This document shows positions 1 through 7,585 of a stretch of DNA of 64,000 nt, piece by piece. Within the stretch, counting starts at the first letter, position 1. Each line of letters opens with the position of its first letter. The notes beneath the pieces are model-generated. The model worked only from the letters and a program-made list of their open reading frames with translations, was not told the origin of the DNA and made no database searches. Source of the stretch: Thermohalobaculum sp039027855 (GTDB lineage: Bacteria > Pseudomonadota > Alphaproteobacteria > Rhodobacterales > Rhodobacteraceae); assembly GCA_039027855.1 (NCBI GenBank), contig JBCCJI010000006.1:1-64000 (forward strand), written 5' to 3'. Made by a program: the position numbers and the translations under genes.

Positions 1-123
1 CTGTGAGACACGTCGCCTGGCTGATCCCGGCCTTGCGGCAGATGTCGCCAACCGGCACGCCCTCATCGGCCTGCTTCAGGATGAACGCCGGTCTCGGGCA
101 TCCGTGAACTTGCTCGCCTTCAT
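1..123 (-). pseudogene. IS3-family transposase OrfA remnant, frameshifted
   Basis: Read on the minus strand, an ATG at 123 opens MKASKFTDAR and the neighbouring frame continues as PAFILKQADEGVPVGDIC, RKAGISQAT. This is the N-terminal helix-turn-helix region of IS3-type OrfA transposases, which bind the element ends. Staying in the first frame gives a stop soon after TDARDRRSS, so the copy carries a frameshift. A GGAGG-type ribosome site sits just upstream (about 128-137). The element runs off the left edge of the window, so OrfB and the far end cannot be seen. The exact terminal inverted repeat is not identifiable; the element end should lie somewhere to the right of 137. Confidence 0.72.
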
Positions 124-668
124 GCTTCTCCGCTCCTCCCGGCCAGGGGACCAGGCCACGTAGAACTCTAGCAGCGGATGGCCCAGTTTCGCGGGTACAG
201 AGCAACGCTAACCAGATTCATCAAAGCTGCCTTTGCCCGGATCGGGATCAGGCATTGTTCAAGACGACGTGGCGATCCAGTCAACCGTGACGCGGCTCTG
301 ACGGCTAACTTCGGGCGGCGACCGGCTTTGGCCGTTGGACGATCTGCAATCGTGCCGGGTCGATGAGGCGGAATGAAAGCGTGAGATCGTTGGTCGAGAT
401 CGGGTCAGTGGTCGAGGCGACCGCCCATGCCGACGGCGGTGCTCCGACAAGGAGGCGTGGTCAGGCAGCCGAGTTGCGCCCGTCGGACTCTGTTGCCGGT
501 TCTCCAGCTCCCAGGTTCGTTCTGCGCTGCGATGACCAGGTGGGGAGCGCAGCGAAACCGCACGCCTCACCTGTCCCTTTCCAAAGTGTCTTTGCCCCCG
601 CGCAGGACGCCCTGCCGGATGGATCCGGGGGCGTCGACGGGGTCCGGCCGCCTGTGGCGGTGGCGGGC
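124..668. other. 545-bp gene-free stretch between IS remnant and rplS
   Basis: I see no convincing gene on either strand; the open frames are short and arginine/serine/proline-rich as expected from frame shadows in high-GC DNA. The part next to 123 probably holds the end of the insertion sequence. In many Rhodobacterales rpmE (ribosomal protein bL31) follows rplS; no bL31-like frame is present here. Confidence 0.6.
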
Positions 669-1067
669 TCAGCGCGCCGTGGCGCCGTCGCCTTTGGGCT
701 TCAGTGGCTTGTATTTGGTGTTCTCGGCGATGCGGGCCGACTTACCGCGGCGCGCGCGCAGGTAGTAGAGCTTCGCCCGGCGCACAGCACCGCGGCGCAC
801 CACCGTGATGCTGTCGATGTTCGGGCTGTAGAGCGGGAACACGCGCTCCACGCCCTCGCCGAACGAGATCTTGCGGATGGTGAAGGACGCGGCCAGCCGG
901 TCGCCCTGGCGGCGCGAGATGCACACACCCTCGAAGTTCTGCACGCGGGTGCGCGTGCCCTCGGTCACCTTGAAGCCGACGCGGATCGTGTCGCCGGCCG
1001 AGAAATCGGGGATCGCCTTGTCGAGCTCGGCGATATGCTCGGCTTCGAGCTGCTCGATGATGTTCAT
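669..1067 (-). CDS. rplS: 50S ribosomal protein bL19
   Basis: 132 residues, typical bL19 length with a short tail. The core includes ISRRQGDRLAASFTIRKISF, GVERVFPLYSPNI and VVRRGAVRRAKLYYLRARRG, diagnostic of the family. bL19 lies at the 30S-50S interface of the ribosome. The ATG at 1067 begins only 4 bases after the trmD stop, so translation is probably coupled. It is the last gene of the ffh-to-rplS minus-strand operon; downstream there is only an intergenic stretch and an IS remnant. Confidence 0.97.
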   Translation of the reverse strand: MNIIEQLEAEHIAELDKAIPDFSAGDTIRVGFKVTEGTRTRVQNFEGVCISRRQGDRLAASFTIRKISFGEGVERVFPLYSPNIDSITVVRRGAVRRAKLYYLRARRGKSARIAENTKYKPLKPKGDGATAR

Positions 1068-1071
1068 CGCG

Positions 1072-2022
1072 TCATTCCTTGTTGTGCTCCGGCGCCTGTC
1101 CCGCCTGATCGGCGAGAGGGGCCTCCGGTGTCCTGTTCTCGCCGTCCCATTGCTCTGTGCTGCCTTGGCCGCGCGCCGCTGGCACCGCGGTCTGGCCTGC
1201 TGGGGCTTCGTCGGACGGGGGCATGCCCGCCCGGTATGCCGCCCAGAGATCCGGACGTCGTTCGCGCGTCAGCCGTTCAGCCTCGGCGCGGCGCCAGCGG
1301 GCAATGCGGTCATGATGGCCGGATGTCAAGACCTCGGGGATTTCGCGCCCCTCCCAGACCTGCGGGCGGGTGTAGTGCGGGTGTTCCAGCAGACCCTGCG
1401 CGAAGCTCTCCTCCTCGACCGACGCGGCGTTGCCGAGGATGCCTGGACGAAGGCGCAGCGTGGCATCGAGGAGCGCCATCGCTGCGATCTCACCACCCGA
1501 GAGCACATAGTCGCCCATCGAGACCTCGATGAGGCCGCGGGCATCGAGCACGCGTTGGTCGACGCCCTCGTAGCGTCCACAAAGCAGGATGACGCCCGGC
1601 CCGGCGGCCAACCGGTGAGCCATGGCCTGATCGAAGGGCCGCCCCCGGGGCGAGAGGTAGAGCGCGGGGCGCCTCGCGGTCGCGCCATGATCGGCGTGGC
1701 ATGCGGTGTCGATGGCGCGGGCGAGGACATCGGCGCGCATCACCATGCCCGCACCGCCGCCCGAGGGCGTGTCGTCGACGCTGCGGTGTCGGTCGGTCGC
1801 GAAGCGGCGGATGTCGAGTGTGTTCAGCGCCCAGTGCCCGTCCTTGAGCGCTTTGCCCATGAGCGAGTGGCCGAGGGGGCCGGGGAACATCTCGGGGAAG
1901 AGCGTGAGGACGGTGGCGGCGAAGGCATGCGGGCGCTCACGCTCGGCCATCAGGGGGCGCGGTTGGGCGGTCGGCCGGGCACGCAGCATGCCGGCGGAGC
2001 GGGGCTTGGGCGCGTCGGTCAT
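1072..2022 (-). CDS. trmD: tRNA (guanine-N1)-methyltransferase TrmD
   Basis: TrmD methylates G37 next to the anticodon of certain tRNAs with S-adenosylmethionine and so prevents +1 frameshifting. The 316-residue product has the SPOUT-fold hallmarks: VLTLFPEMFPGPLGHSLMGKA near the start, DDTPSGGGAGMV, LLCGRYEGVDQRV (knot region), and the family signature SMGDYVLSGGEIAAM. It is longer than the usual ~250 residues because of a ~30-residue N-terminal lead and a ~50-residue low-complexity tail after the RRPDLW motif. The start ATG overlaps the rimM stop (ATGA). A start at the internal Met before AERERPHAF is possible. Confidence 0.96.
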   Translation of the reverse strand: MTDAPKPRSAGMLRARPTAQPRPLMAERERPHAFAATVLTLFPEMFPGPLGHSLMGKALKDGHWALNTLDIRRFATDRHRSVDDTPSGGGAGMVMRADVLARAIDTACHADHGATARRPALYLSPRGRPFDQAMAHRLAAGPGVILLCGRYEGVDQRVLDARGLIEVSMGDYVLSGGEIAAMALLDATLRLRPGILGNAASVEEESFAQGLLEHPHYTRPQVWEGREIPEVLTSGHHDRIARWRRAEAERLTRERRPDLWAAYRAGMPPSDEAPAGQTAVPAARGQGSTEQWDGENRTPEAPLADQAGQAPEHNKE

Positions 2023-2684
2023 GTCGTATCGTCGTCGATCGCCTCGGCCTGCGGCCTCGGCGCCCCCGGCACTGCGCCCGGCGTGGACCCCGGTGTTGAT
2101 ACCGGTCCTGATCCAGGTGCCGCGTCCGCCGGGGTAGCGGATGACGGCTCGGCCTCCTCTTCCGGTTCCTCTGCGTCGGCGGGCAGATCGACGATCATGA
2201 CGCCGGCGGTGAGATCGACGGTCGGCACGGCCCAGCGGGTGAAGGGGATCATCGCGCCGGCCGCAGGGCCGGCGGTGATCTCCACCAGATCGCCCGCGCC
2301 ATGGTCGTGGATTGCGCGCACCCGGCCAAGGCGGGCGCCGCCGGTGTCGCGCACCTCAAGGCCCACGAGATCGGCGTGGTAGAATTCGTCATCGGGCAGG
2401 CTCGGCAGGCGGGCGCGGTCGACATAGAGGCGCGTGCCCTTCAGGGCCTCGGCGTCTTCGCGGGTGGCGACGCCGGTCAAGCGAGCGCCGAAGCCCTCCT
2501 TGATGGCCTTGGTCAGGCGCACCTCGAAGCGGCGGCTCGCATCCTCGGTCTCAAGCGGGCCGTAGCTCGCGACGGCCTCGGGCTCGGCGCAGAACGATTT
2601 CAGACGGACATCGCCGCGTACGCCATGGGCGCCGGCGATGGCGCCGACGCAGACGCGCCTGTCCTCGCGGCCCGTCCCGCTCAT
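2019..2684 (-). CDS. rimM: 16S rRNA processing protein RimM
   Basis: 221 residues. RimM binds uS19 and helps mature the 30S head. VCVGAIAGAHGVRGDVRLKSF at the N-terminus and DEFYHADLVGLEV followed by GRVRAIHDHGAGDLVEI mark the RimM N-domain and PRC-barrel. I chose the ATG at 2684 because it overlaps the bluB stop as ATGA; the open frame extends much further upstream but that part is the shadow of bluB. The last ~50 residues are a Pro/Gly/Thr/Ala-rich acidic tail with short imperfect repeats (GSGPVSTPGSTPGAVPG), not part of the conserved protein. Confidence 0.95.
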   Translation of the reverse strand: MSGTGREDRRVCVGAIAGAHGVRGDVRLKSFCAEPEAVASYGPLETEDASRRFEVRLTKAIKEGFGARLTGVATREDAEALKGTRLYVDRARLPSLPDDEFYHADLVGLEVRDTGGARLGRVRAIHDHGAGDLVEITAGPAAGAMIPFTRWAVPTVDLTAGVMIVDLPADAEEPEEEAEPSSATPADAAPGSGPVSTPGSTPGAVPGAPRPQAEAIDDDTT

Positions 2685-3364
2685 CGCGTGAGAACCTCGA
2701 GCGCGGGCCTGCGGGCCTCCCAGCCGGCGCGCTCCAGCTCGGGGATCTCGCCCTCCTCGGCCGGCCAGCCGATGCAGAGATAGCCTATCAGCACCCAGTC
2801 GGCCGGCACGGCGAGATCGGCGGCGAGGCGGGCCGGATCGAGGATCGAGACCCAGCCAACGCCGACCCCCTCGGCGCGGGCGGCGAGCCAGAAGTTCTGG
2901 ATCGCAGCCACGACCGAGTAGCGGCGCATCTCGGGCATTGTCGCGGCGCCCAGTCCGCGGCCCTTGGCCGTCGCCTCGTCGCAAAAGACGGCGATCTGCA
3001 CGGGCGCCTCGCGACAACCATGCAGTTTCAACGTCGCATAGAGCGCCGCGCGCTCGCCGTGATAGCCGGCCAGTGCCTCGGCATTCGCCGCTTCGACATT
3101 GGCAATCACGGCGGCGCGGGCGGCAGCGCTGTCGATGCGCACCAGTCGCCAGGGCTCGGAAAGGCCGACCGAGGGCGCGAGGCGGAAGGCCTCCAGACAG
3201 CGAGCGAGCACGGGCTCAGGCACGGCGCCGGGGCGGAAGCGGCGGACGTCGCGGCGCAGGCGCATGAGCCGGACAAGCGCCTCCGGCAGGTCCGGGTCAA
3301 ACACGCCCGGCGCCTCGCAATCCGCGGCAAGGGCCGCAGCCTCTTTTGCGGTCTTGGTGGCCAT
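2681..3364 (-). CDS. bluB: 5,6-dimethylbenzimidazole synthase BluB
   Basis: Flavin-destructase of the nitroreductase fold that turns FMNH2 plus O2 into 5,6-dimethylbenzimidazole, the lower ligand of vitamin B12. In the 227-residue product, LMRLRRDVRRFRPGAVPEPV, RLAPSVGLSEPWRLVRI, EGVGVGWVSILDP and the C-terminal GYLCIGWPAEEGEIPELE with GWE match BluB rather than generic nitroreductases. It starts 18 bases after rpsP and its stop overlaps the rimM start (ATGA), so it is transcribed within the ribosomal operon. No other cobalamin gene is in the window. A B12 link is sensible because the ethylmalonyl-CoA pathway uses B12-dependent mutases. Confidence 0.9.
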   Translation of the reverse strand: MATKTAKEAAALAADCEAPGVFDPDLPEALVRLMRLRRDVRRFRPGAVPEPVLARCLEAFRLAPSVGLSEPWRLVRIDSAAARAAVIANVEAANAEALAGYHGERAALYATLKLHGCREAPVQIAVFCDEATAKGRGLGAATMPEMRRYSVVAAIQNFWLAARAEGVGVGWVSILDPARLAADLAVPADWVLIGYLCIGWPAEEGEIPELERAGWEARRPALEVLTR

Positions 3365-3382
3365 CGCCGTGGGCTCGGCGGC

Positions 3383-3805
3383 TTACTCGGCCGCCTGCTC
3401 CTCGCTCGTCTCGGCGGGCGCTTCCTCGGTGGGGGCTGCGGCGGCTTCGGCCTCGGCCGCCTTCTTGGCCTCCTCCTTCTCGGCGCGTTCCTTGGCGCGC
3501 TCCTGCGCCTTCTTGCCGGGCTCGGCCTTCTGCGGGTTGGCGCGGGTGGCCTTCTCGCGCAGGCCCGCAGCCTCGAGGAAGCGGGCGACGCGGTCGGTCG
3601 GCTGCGCGCCCACACCCAGCCAATGCTGCACGCGCTCGACATTCATCTGCACGCGGGCCTCGCTGTCCTTGGGCAGGAGCGGGTTGTAGGTGCCGAGCTT
3701 CTCGATGAAGCGGCCGTCGCGGGGCATGCGGCTGTCGGCGGCGACGATGCGGTAGAACGGGCGCTTCTTCGAGCCGCCGCGGGCGAGCCGGATCTTGATT
3801 GACAT
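3383..3805 (-). CDS. rpsP: 30S ribosomal protein bS16 with long C-terminal tail
   Basis: 140 residues. The first ~80 are canonical bS16: MSIKIRLARGGSKKRPFYRI, ADSRMPRDGRFIEKLGTYNP, VERVQHWLGVGAQPTDRVAR. The remaining ~55 residues form an Ala/Glu/Lys-rich tail that is predicted to be helical and disordered, a frequent addition in alphaproteobacterial bS16. Upstream lie two palindromic repeats and the chorismate mutase gene; the ribosome site GGAGAAG precedes the ATG. Confidence 0.97.
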   Translation of the reverse strand: MSIKIRLARGGSKKRPFYRIVAADSRMPRDGRFIEKLGTYNPLLPKDSEARVQMNVERVQHWLGVGAQPTDRVARFLEAAGLREKATRANPQKAEPGKKAQERAKERAEKEEAKKAAEAEAAAAPTEEAPAETSEEQAAE

Positions 3806-3840
3806 GGGTTCTTCTCCTGAGCGTGTCTGTCTTGGTTTGG

Positions 3841-3901
3841 GGTGGGGTGGAACCCCACCCTACGGGTTCGGTTGGTGGTGGGGTGGGACCCCATCGTACG
3901 G
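3841..3901. repeat. Two copies of a dispersed palindromic repeat
   Basis: Copies at 3841-3865 and 3877-3901. Each has the form GGTGGGGT - short loop - ACCCCA, ending CTACGG or CGTACGG. The first can form a perfect 8-bp stem. They sit in the gap between the chorismate mutase and rpsP genes inside the operon. The same repeat recurs at 24752-24916 and 58824-58848. Confidence 0.9.
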
Positions 3902-3906
3902 CCGTC

Positions 3907-4239
3907 TTATTCCTGAAAGCTGCGGTGGTTGCGGATCACCTCGTCGACGATGAAACGCATGACCTTGCGGGCGAAATCGGGGTCGAGGCCGCTGTCGGCG
4001 CAGAGGCGTTCGAGCCGGTCGATCTGCGCGGCCTCGCGCGCAGGGTCGGCCGGGGGCAGGGCGTGGGACGCCTTGAGGCGACCGACCTGCTGGGTGCATT
4101 TGAATCGCTCGGCCAGGGTATGGACCAGGATCGCGTCGAGATTGTCGATGGAGTGGCGGAGCTCGGCCAGCACCGCCGCAGCGCGCGCCGTGTCATCGCC
4201 TGTCGACGACGACGCGCCGCCGGTCGCCCGATCGCTCAT
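3907..4239 (-). CDS. Chorismate mutase, AroQ type
   Basis: 110-residue all-helical monofunctional chorismate mutase converting chorismate to prephenate for Phe/Tyr synthesis. Visible features are LRHSIDNLDAILVHTLAERF, a basic residue in VGRLKA, the loop PPADPAREAAQIDRL and the helix RKVMRFIVDEVIRNH. The ATG at 4239 was chosen because it overlaps the stop of the upstream GNAT gene as ATGA; a longer frame exists but is low-complexity. A chorismate mutase beside rpsP is a common arrangement in Rhodobacterales. Confidence 0.88.
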   Translation of the reverse strand: MSDRATGGASSSTGDDTARAAAVLAELRHSIDNLDAILVHTLAERFKCTQQVGRLKASHALPPADPAREAAQIDRLERLCADSGLDPDFARKVMRFIVDEVIRNHRSFQE

Positions 4240-4802
4240 GCCGGCGCCTCCTCTGCGCGGATCTCGCGACCGCCGCCCTCGCCCCAAGGCATGGCCGGGG
4301 TAGGGGCGAGGCGGATCACCTCGCGCTCAACCCCGTCGGGGAAGGTCTCGTGGCCAATGACCTCGCCGCCCAGACGGCGCGCGAGGCGGAGCGCCGGCAA
4401 GTTCGATGCCTCGATATGCGTCTCGACCGAGGGCCAGCCGAGCGAGTTGACCGCGAAGGACACGATGGCGCGCGAGGCCTCTAGCGCGAGGCCGGTGCCG
4501 CGGGAATGGGGGAGCAGCCACCAGGTGAGCTCGTGGCGGGGCCAGCCCTCGGGGTGCCAGAGACCCGTGCCGCCGACCACCTGACCGTCATCGCGGCGCA
4601 CCAGCATCCACACGCCGAAGCCCTTGAGATGCCAGTGGCCGATATCCTCGGCTAAGCGGCGCCAGACCTGGTCGTGACGGAGCGCCCCGCCCTTCCAGCG
4701 CGCGGCCTCGCTGTCGGTGTAGAAGGCGGTGTAGGCCCGCAGGTCCCGCGCTTCGGGCGCGCGGAGCGTCAGGCGTTCGGTCTCAAGTCGGGGGAACTGC
4801 AT
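4236..4802 (-). CDS. GNAT N-acetyltransferase, RimJ/RimL-like (copy 1)
   Basis: 188 residues of the GNAT fold, which moves an acetyl group from acetyl-CoA to an amine. The family N-terminus LETERLTLRAPEARDLRAY and the region GWPRHELTWWLLPHSRGTGL, containing the acetyl-CoA-binding turn, are visible. The preferred ATG at 4802 overlaps the stop of copy 2 as TGATG; a GTG one codon upstream is an alternative. It is the most diverged of three tandem paralogues between ffh and chorismate mutase. The substrate cannot be inferred. Confidence 0.88.
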   Translation of the reverse strand: MQFPRLETERLTLRAPEARDLRAYTAFYTDSEAARWKGGALRHDQVWRRLAEDIGHWHLKGFGVWMLVRRDDGQVVGGTGLWHPEGWPRHELTWWLLPHSRGTGLALEASRAIVSFAVNSLGWPSVETHIEASNLPALRLARRLGGEVIGHETFPDGVEREVIRLAPTPAMPWGEGGGREIRAEEAPA

Positions 4803-5377
4803 CACGCCGCCCCCTCGATCAGCCGGCCGGCGGGGTCGATCGCCTCGGGGCCAGGGTGGCGGTAGATGCGCATGAAGCCGAACTCGTCATGGGTGAAATC
4901 GCCGTCATGGCGCGCGCCCATGCGTTCGGCCAGGGTGATCGAGCGCGTGTTTTCCGGGTCGATCAGGCTGATCGCCGTCGTCCAGTCCAGCGTGCCGTAG
5001 ACCCAGGCGCGCGAAGCCTCGGCCGCCTCGCGGGCGATGCCGCGGCCCTCGGCGCTGGCGAGCAGGGTCCAGCCGATCTCGGGCTCGGGCCAGCCGCCGG
5101 GGCACCAGGGGCCGACCATGCCGCAGAGCGTGTCGTCGGCTTTCAAATCGACCGCCCACATGCCGTAGCCGCGGAGCGCCCAGTGGCCGAGATAGGTGGC
5201 GAGGCCGCGCCAGATAGCGTTTGGCGACTGCGGCCCTCCGACAAAGCGCGTCCGCTCGGTCCGGTTGAAGGCAATCCAGGCATCGAGATCGCGCTCGGCC
5301 GGCGCGCGGAGGCGCAGACGTTCGGTCTCGATGACGGGGATGTCGATCATCGGCCTATCGGGCGCAGCGCTGGTCAT
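4802..5377 (-). CDS. GNAT N-acetyltransferase, RimJ/RimL-like (copy 2)
   Basis: 191 residues. IETERLRLRAPAERDLDAWI, TRFVGGPQSPNAIWR, GHWALRGYGMW, GPWCPGGWPEPEIGWTLL and GRGIAREAAEASRAW line up one-to-one with copy 3, and NTRSITLAERMGAR is the conserved GNAT C-terminal helix. The start overlaps the stop of copy 3 (ATGA) and its own stop overlaps the start of copy 1. Probable ribosomal or small-molecule N-acetyltransferase; the substrate is unknown. Confidence 0.9.
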   Translation of the reverse strand: MTSAAPDRPMIDIPVIETERLRLRAPAERDLDAWIAFNRTERTRFVGGPQSPNAIWRGLATYLGHWALRGYGMWAVDLKADDTLCGMVGPWCPGGWPEPEIGWTLLASAEGRGIAREAAEASRAWVYGTLDWTTAISLIDPENTRSITLAERMGARHDGDFTHDEFGFMRIYRHPGPEAIDPAGRLIEGAA

Positions 5378-5925
5378 GCCGCGAGTGCCGCTGGCGAGGG
5401 GTGGCGCCAGACGTGGCAGGGCTCGCCGCGCGGGGTGGCGGCGGCGGGGTCGAGCGTGCAGCCAAGGCGCTCGGCCAAGCGGGCAGAGCGGTCGTTACCG
5501 TGGGCGACGTAGCTGACGGCGCTGGGCCAGCCGAGCGCGGTGTAGGCATGGGCGCGGGTGGCGATGGCGGCTTCGGCGGCGATGCCGGTGCCTTCGATGG
5601 CAGGGTCCCAGAGGCTCCAGCCGATCTCGCGCTCGGGCCAGCCGTCGGGATACCACGGTCCGGCCTCGCCGACCGGGCGACTGTCGGTCTTGAGCGTGAT
5701 GATGAAGTTGCCGCAGCCGCGCAGGACCCAGTGGCCGATGACATGGCCAAAGGCGCGCCAGGCCTTCTCGCGGTTGTCCTCGCCGCCGATGAAGCGGGCG
5801 CGATCGGACGTGAAGAAGCTGGCCCAGAAGGGCCAATCGCCGGCCACGGGCGCACGCAGGATCAGCCGCTCGGTCTCGATGACCGGCGTGTCCGACAGCG
5901 TCACGGTGGCGGGCTGATCGGTCAT
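5374..5925 (-). CDS. GNAT N-acetyltransferase, RimJ/RimL-like (copy 3)
   Basis: 183 residues. IETERLILRAPVAGDWPFWA, RARFIGGEDNREKAWRAFGH, GPWYPDGWPEREIGWSLW and GIAAEAAIATRAHAY parallel copy 2 closely, and NDRSARLAERLGC closes the domain. The ATG at 5925 overlaps the ffh stop (ATGA), so this gene is translationally coupled to the SRP protein. It is the first of the three tandem acetyltransferases; the set most likely arose by tandem duplication followed by divergence. Confidence 0.9.
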   Translation of the reverse strand: MTDQPATVTLSDTPVIETERLILRAPVAGDWPFWASFFTSDRARFIGGEDNREKAWRAFGHVIGHWVLRGCGNFIITLKTDSRPVGEAGPWYPDGWPEREIGWSLWDPAIEGTGIAAEAAIATRAHAYTALGWPSAVSYVAHGNDRSARLAERLGCTLDPAAATPRGEPCHVWRHPSPAALAA

Positions 5926-7460
5926 TTCTTCTTGCCGAAATCGGTCAGTCCGGGGGGGAGCGCCGGGGCGCCGGGACCGCCGAGGCCGGGAAAGCCTGGG
6001 GGCAGGGCGCCGGATTTGGCCGCCGCCTGGGCCGCCTTGGCGGCGTCGGCCGCCTTGCCGCCCTGGGCGCGGGCCTGGGCCGCGAGCGCCGGGTTCATGC
6101 CGCCGCCCATGCCCATCATCTGGGAGAGGGCGCCGCGCATGCCCTTTTTGCCGCCCATCTTGCCCATCTTCTTCATCATGTCGGCCATCTGGCGCTGCAT
6201 CTTAAGCAGCTTGTTGATGTCCGAGACCTCCATGCCGGCGCCGGCGGCGACGCGCTTCTTGCGGCTGGCGGCCATGAGCTCGGGCTTGCGACGCTCTTCT
6301 TTGGTCATCGACTGGATGATCGCGATCTGGCGGCGGATCACCTTGTCGTCCATGCCGCTGTCTTCCAGCTGTTTGGTGATCTTCCCCATGCCCGGCAGCA
6401 TACCCATGATGCCCTGCATGCCGCCCATCTTGAGCATCTGTTCCAGTTGGCCGCGCAGGTCGTTCATGTCGAAGCGGCCTTTCTGGAAGCGCTTCATCAT
6501 GCGCTCGGCCTGCTCGGCCTCCAGCGTCTCCTGCGCCTTTTCGACGAGGCTGACGATGTCACCCATGCCGAGGATGCGGCCGGCGACGCGTTCGGGGTAG
6601 AACTCCTCCAGCGCGTCGAGCTTCTCGCCGAGACCCACGAACTTGATCGGCTTGCCGGTAACGGCCCGCATCGAGAGCGCCGCACCGCCGCGGCCGTCGC
6701 CGTCCATCCGCGTCAGGATCACACCCGACACACCGATGCGGGTGTCGAAATTCTCGGCCGTGTTGACCGCGTCCTGACCGGTCAGGCCGTCGACGACCAG
6801 CAGCGTCTCACGCGGCTTGGCCTCGTCGCGCACCGCCTCCACCTCGGACATCAGCTCGTCGTCGATCGAGAGGCGCCCGGCGGTGTCGAGCATCACGACG
6901 TCGTAGCCAACGAGGCTTGCTTGCGTCTTGGCGCGTTTCGCGATCTGCACGGCGCTTTGGCCCGGCTGGATCGGCAGGGTGTCGACGCCGATCTGCGTGC
7001 CGAGGACGGCCAGCTGCTCCATCGCGGCCGGGCGGCGGGTGTCGAGCGAGGCCATCAGGACCCGCTTGCCTTCCCGCTCGGTCAGGCGTTTGGCGAGCTT
7101 GCCGGTCGTCGTCGTCTTGCCCGAGCCCTGCAGGCCGACCATCAGGATGGTGGCAGGGGGGCTGTCGATCTTGAGCTTGGCCGGTTCCGGATCCTCGCCG
7201 GCCAGCACCTTGATCATCTCGTCATGGACGACCTTGACCACCTGCTGGCCCGGCGTGACGGACTTCAGGACGGCGGTACCGGTGGCCTTCTCGCTGACGC
7301 GTTTGATGAAGCTGCGGGCGACCGGCAGCGACACGTCGGCCTCCAGCAGGGCGGTGCGCACCTCGCGCATGGCGATGGTCACGTCCTGCTCGGTCAGCGC
7401 ACCCTTGCCGGTGAGCTTTTCGAGTGTCGCGCCGAGCCTGTCTGAGAGGGCCTCGAACAT
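5922..7460 (-). CDS. ffh: Signal recognition particle protein Ffh
   Basis: 512 residues. Ffh binds 4.5S RNA and signal sequences and delivers ribosomes to FtsY at the membrane. N-domain helices are followed by the GTPase with GLQGSGKTTTTGKLA (P-loop), LDTRRPAA, DTAGRLSIDDELM and ILTRMDGDGRGGAAL. The methionine-rich M domain (MMKRFQKGRFDMNDLRGQL, then MLKMGGMQGIMGMLPGMGK) carries the signal-sequence groove and RNA-binding helix. A Gly/Pro/Ala tail ends in FGKKK. The ATG at 7460 has GAAAGGA upstream. It heads the minus-strand operon that runs to rplS. Confidence 0.98.
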   Translation of the reverse strand: MFEALSDRLGATLEKLTGKGALTEQDVTIAMREVRTALLEADVSLPVARSFIKRVSEKATGTAVLKSVTPGQQVVKVVHDEMIKVLAGEDPEPAKLKIDSPPATILMVGLQGSGKTTTTGKLAKRLTEREGKRVLMASLDTRRPAAMEQLAVLGTQIGVDTLPIQPGQSAVQIAKRAKTQASLVGYDVVMLDTAGRLSIDDELMSEVEAVRDEAKPRETLLVVDGLTGQDAVNTAENFDTRIGVSGVILTRMDGDGRGGAALSMRAVTGKPIKFVGLGEKLDALEEFYPERVAGRILGMGDIVSLVEKAQETLEAEQAERMMKRFQKGRFDMNDLRGQLEQMLKMGGMQGIMGMLPGMGKITKQLEDSGMDDKVIRRQIAIIQSMTKEERRKPELMAASRKKRVAAGAGMEVSDINKLLKMQRQMADMMKKMGKMGGKKGMRGALSQMMGMGGGMNPALAAQARAQGGKAADAAKAAQAAAKSGALPPGFPGLGGPGAPALPPGLTDFGKKK

Positions 7461-7585
7461 CGCCTATCCTTTCGGTGTCTGCCTTCCCGGTATCTGGGGG
7501 CTATACACCACAACGCCAAAAGCGCCGGTGGGCGAATCCTCGCTGACCGGCGTCGAAGGGCGGGTAAGGCTGCGGGGCGATAGTG

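Noticed and set aside
363..1532. Long plus-strand open frame across rplS/trmD
   Set aside because: It lies antisense to two certain conserved genes and has the Arg/Ala/Pro-rich composition of a high-GC shadow frame.
871..2382. 503-codon plus-strand frame opposite trmD and rimM
   Set aside because: Antisense shadow of trmD and rimM; no recognisable domain.
3839..3901. Possible CRISPR-like repeats
   Set aside because: Copies are self-palindromic, spacing is irregular and spacers are similar to one another, and no cas gene is present.
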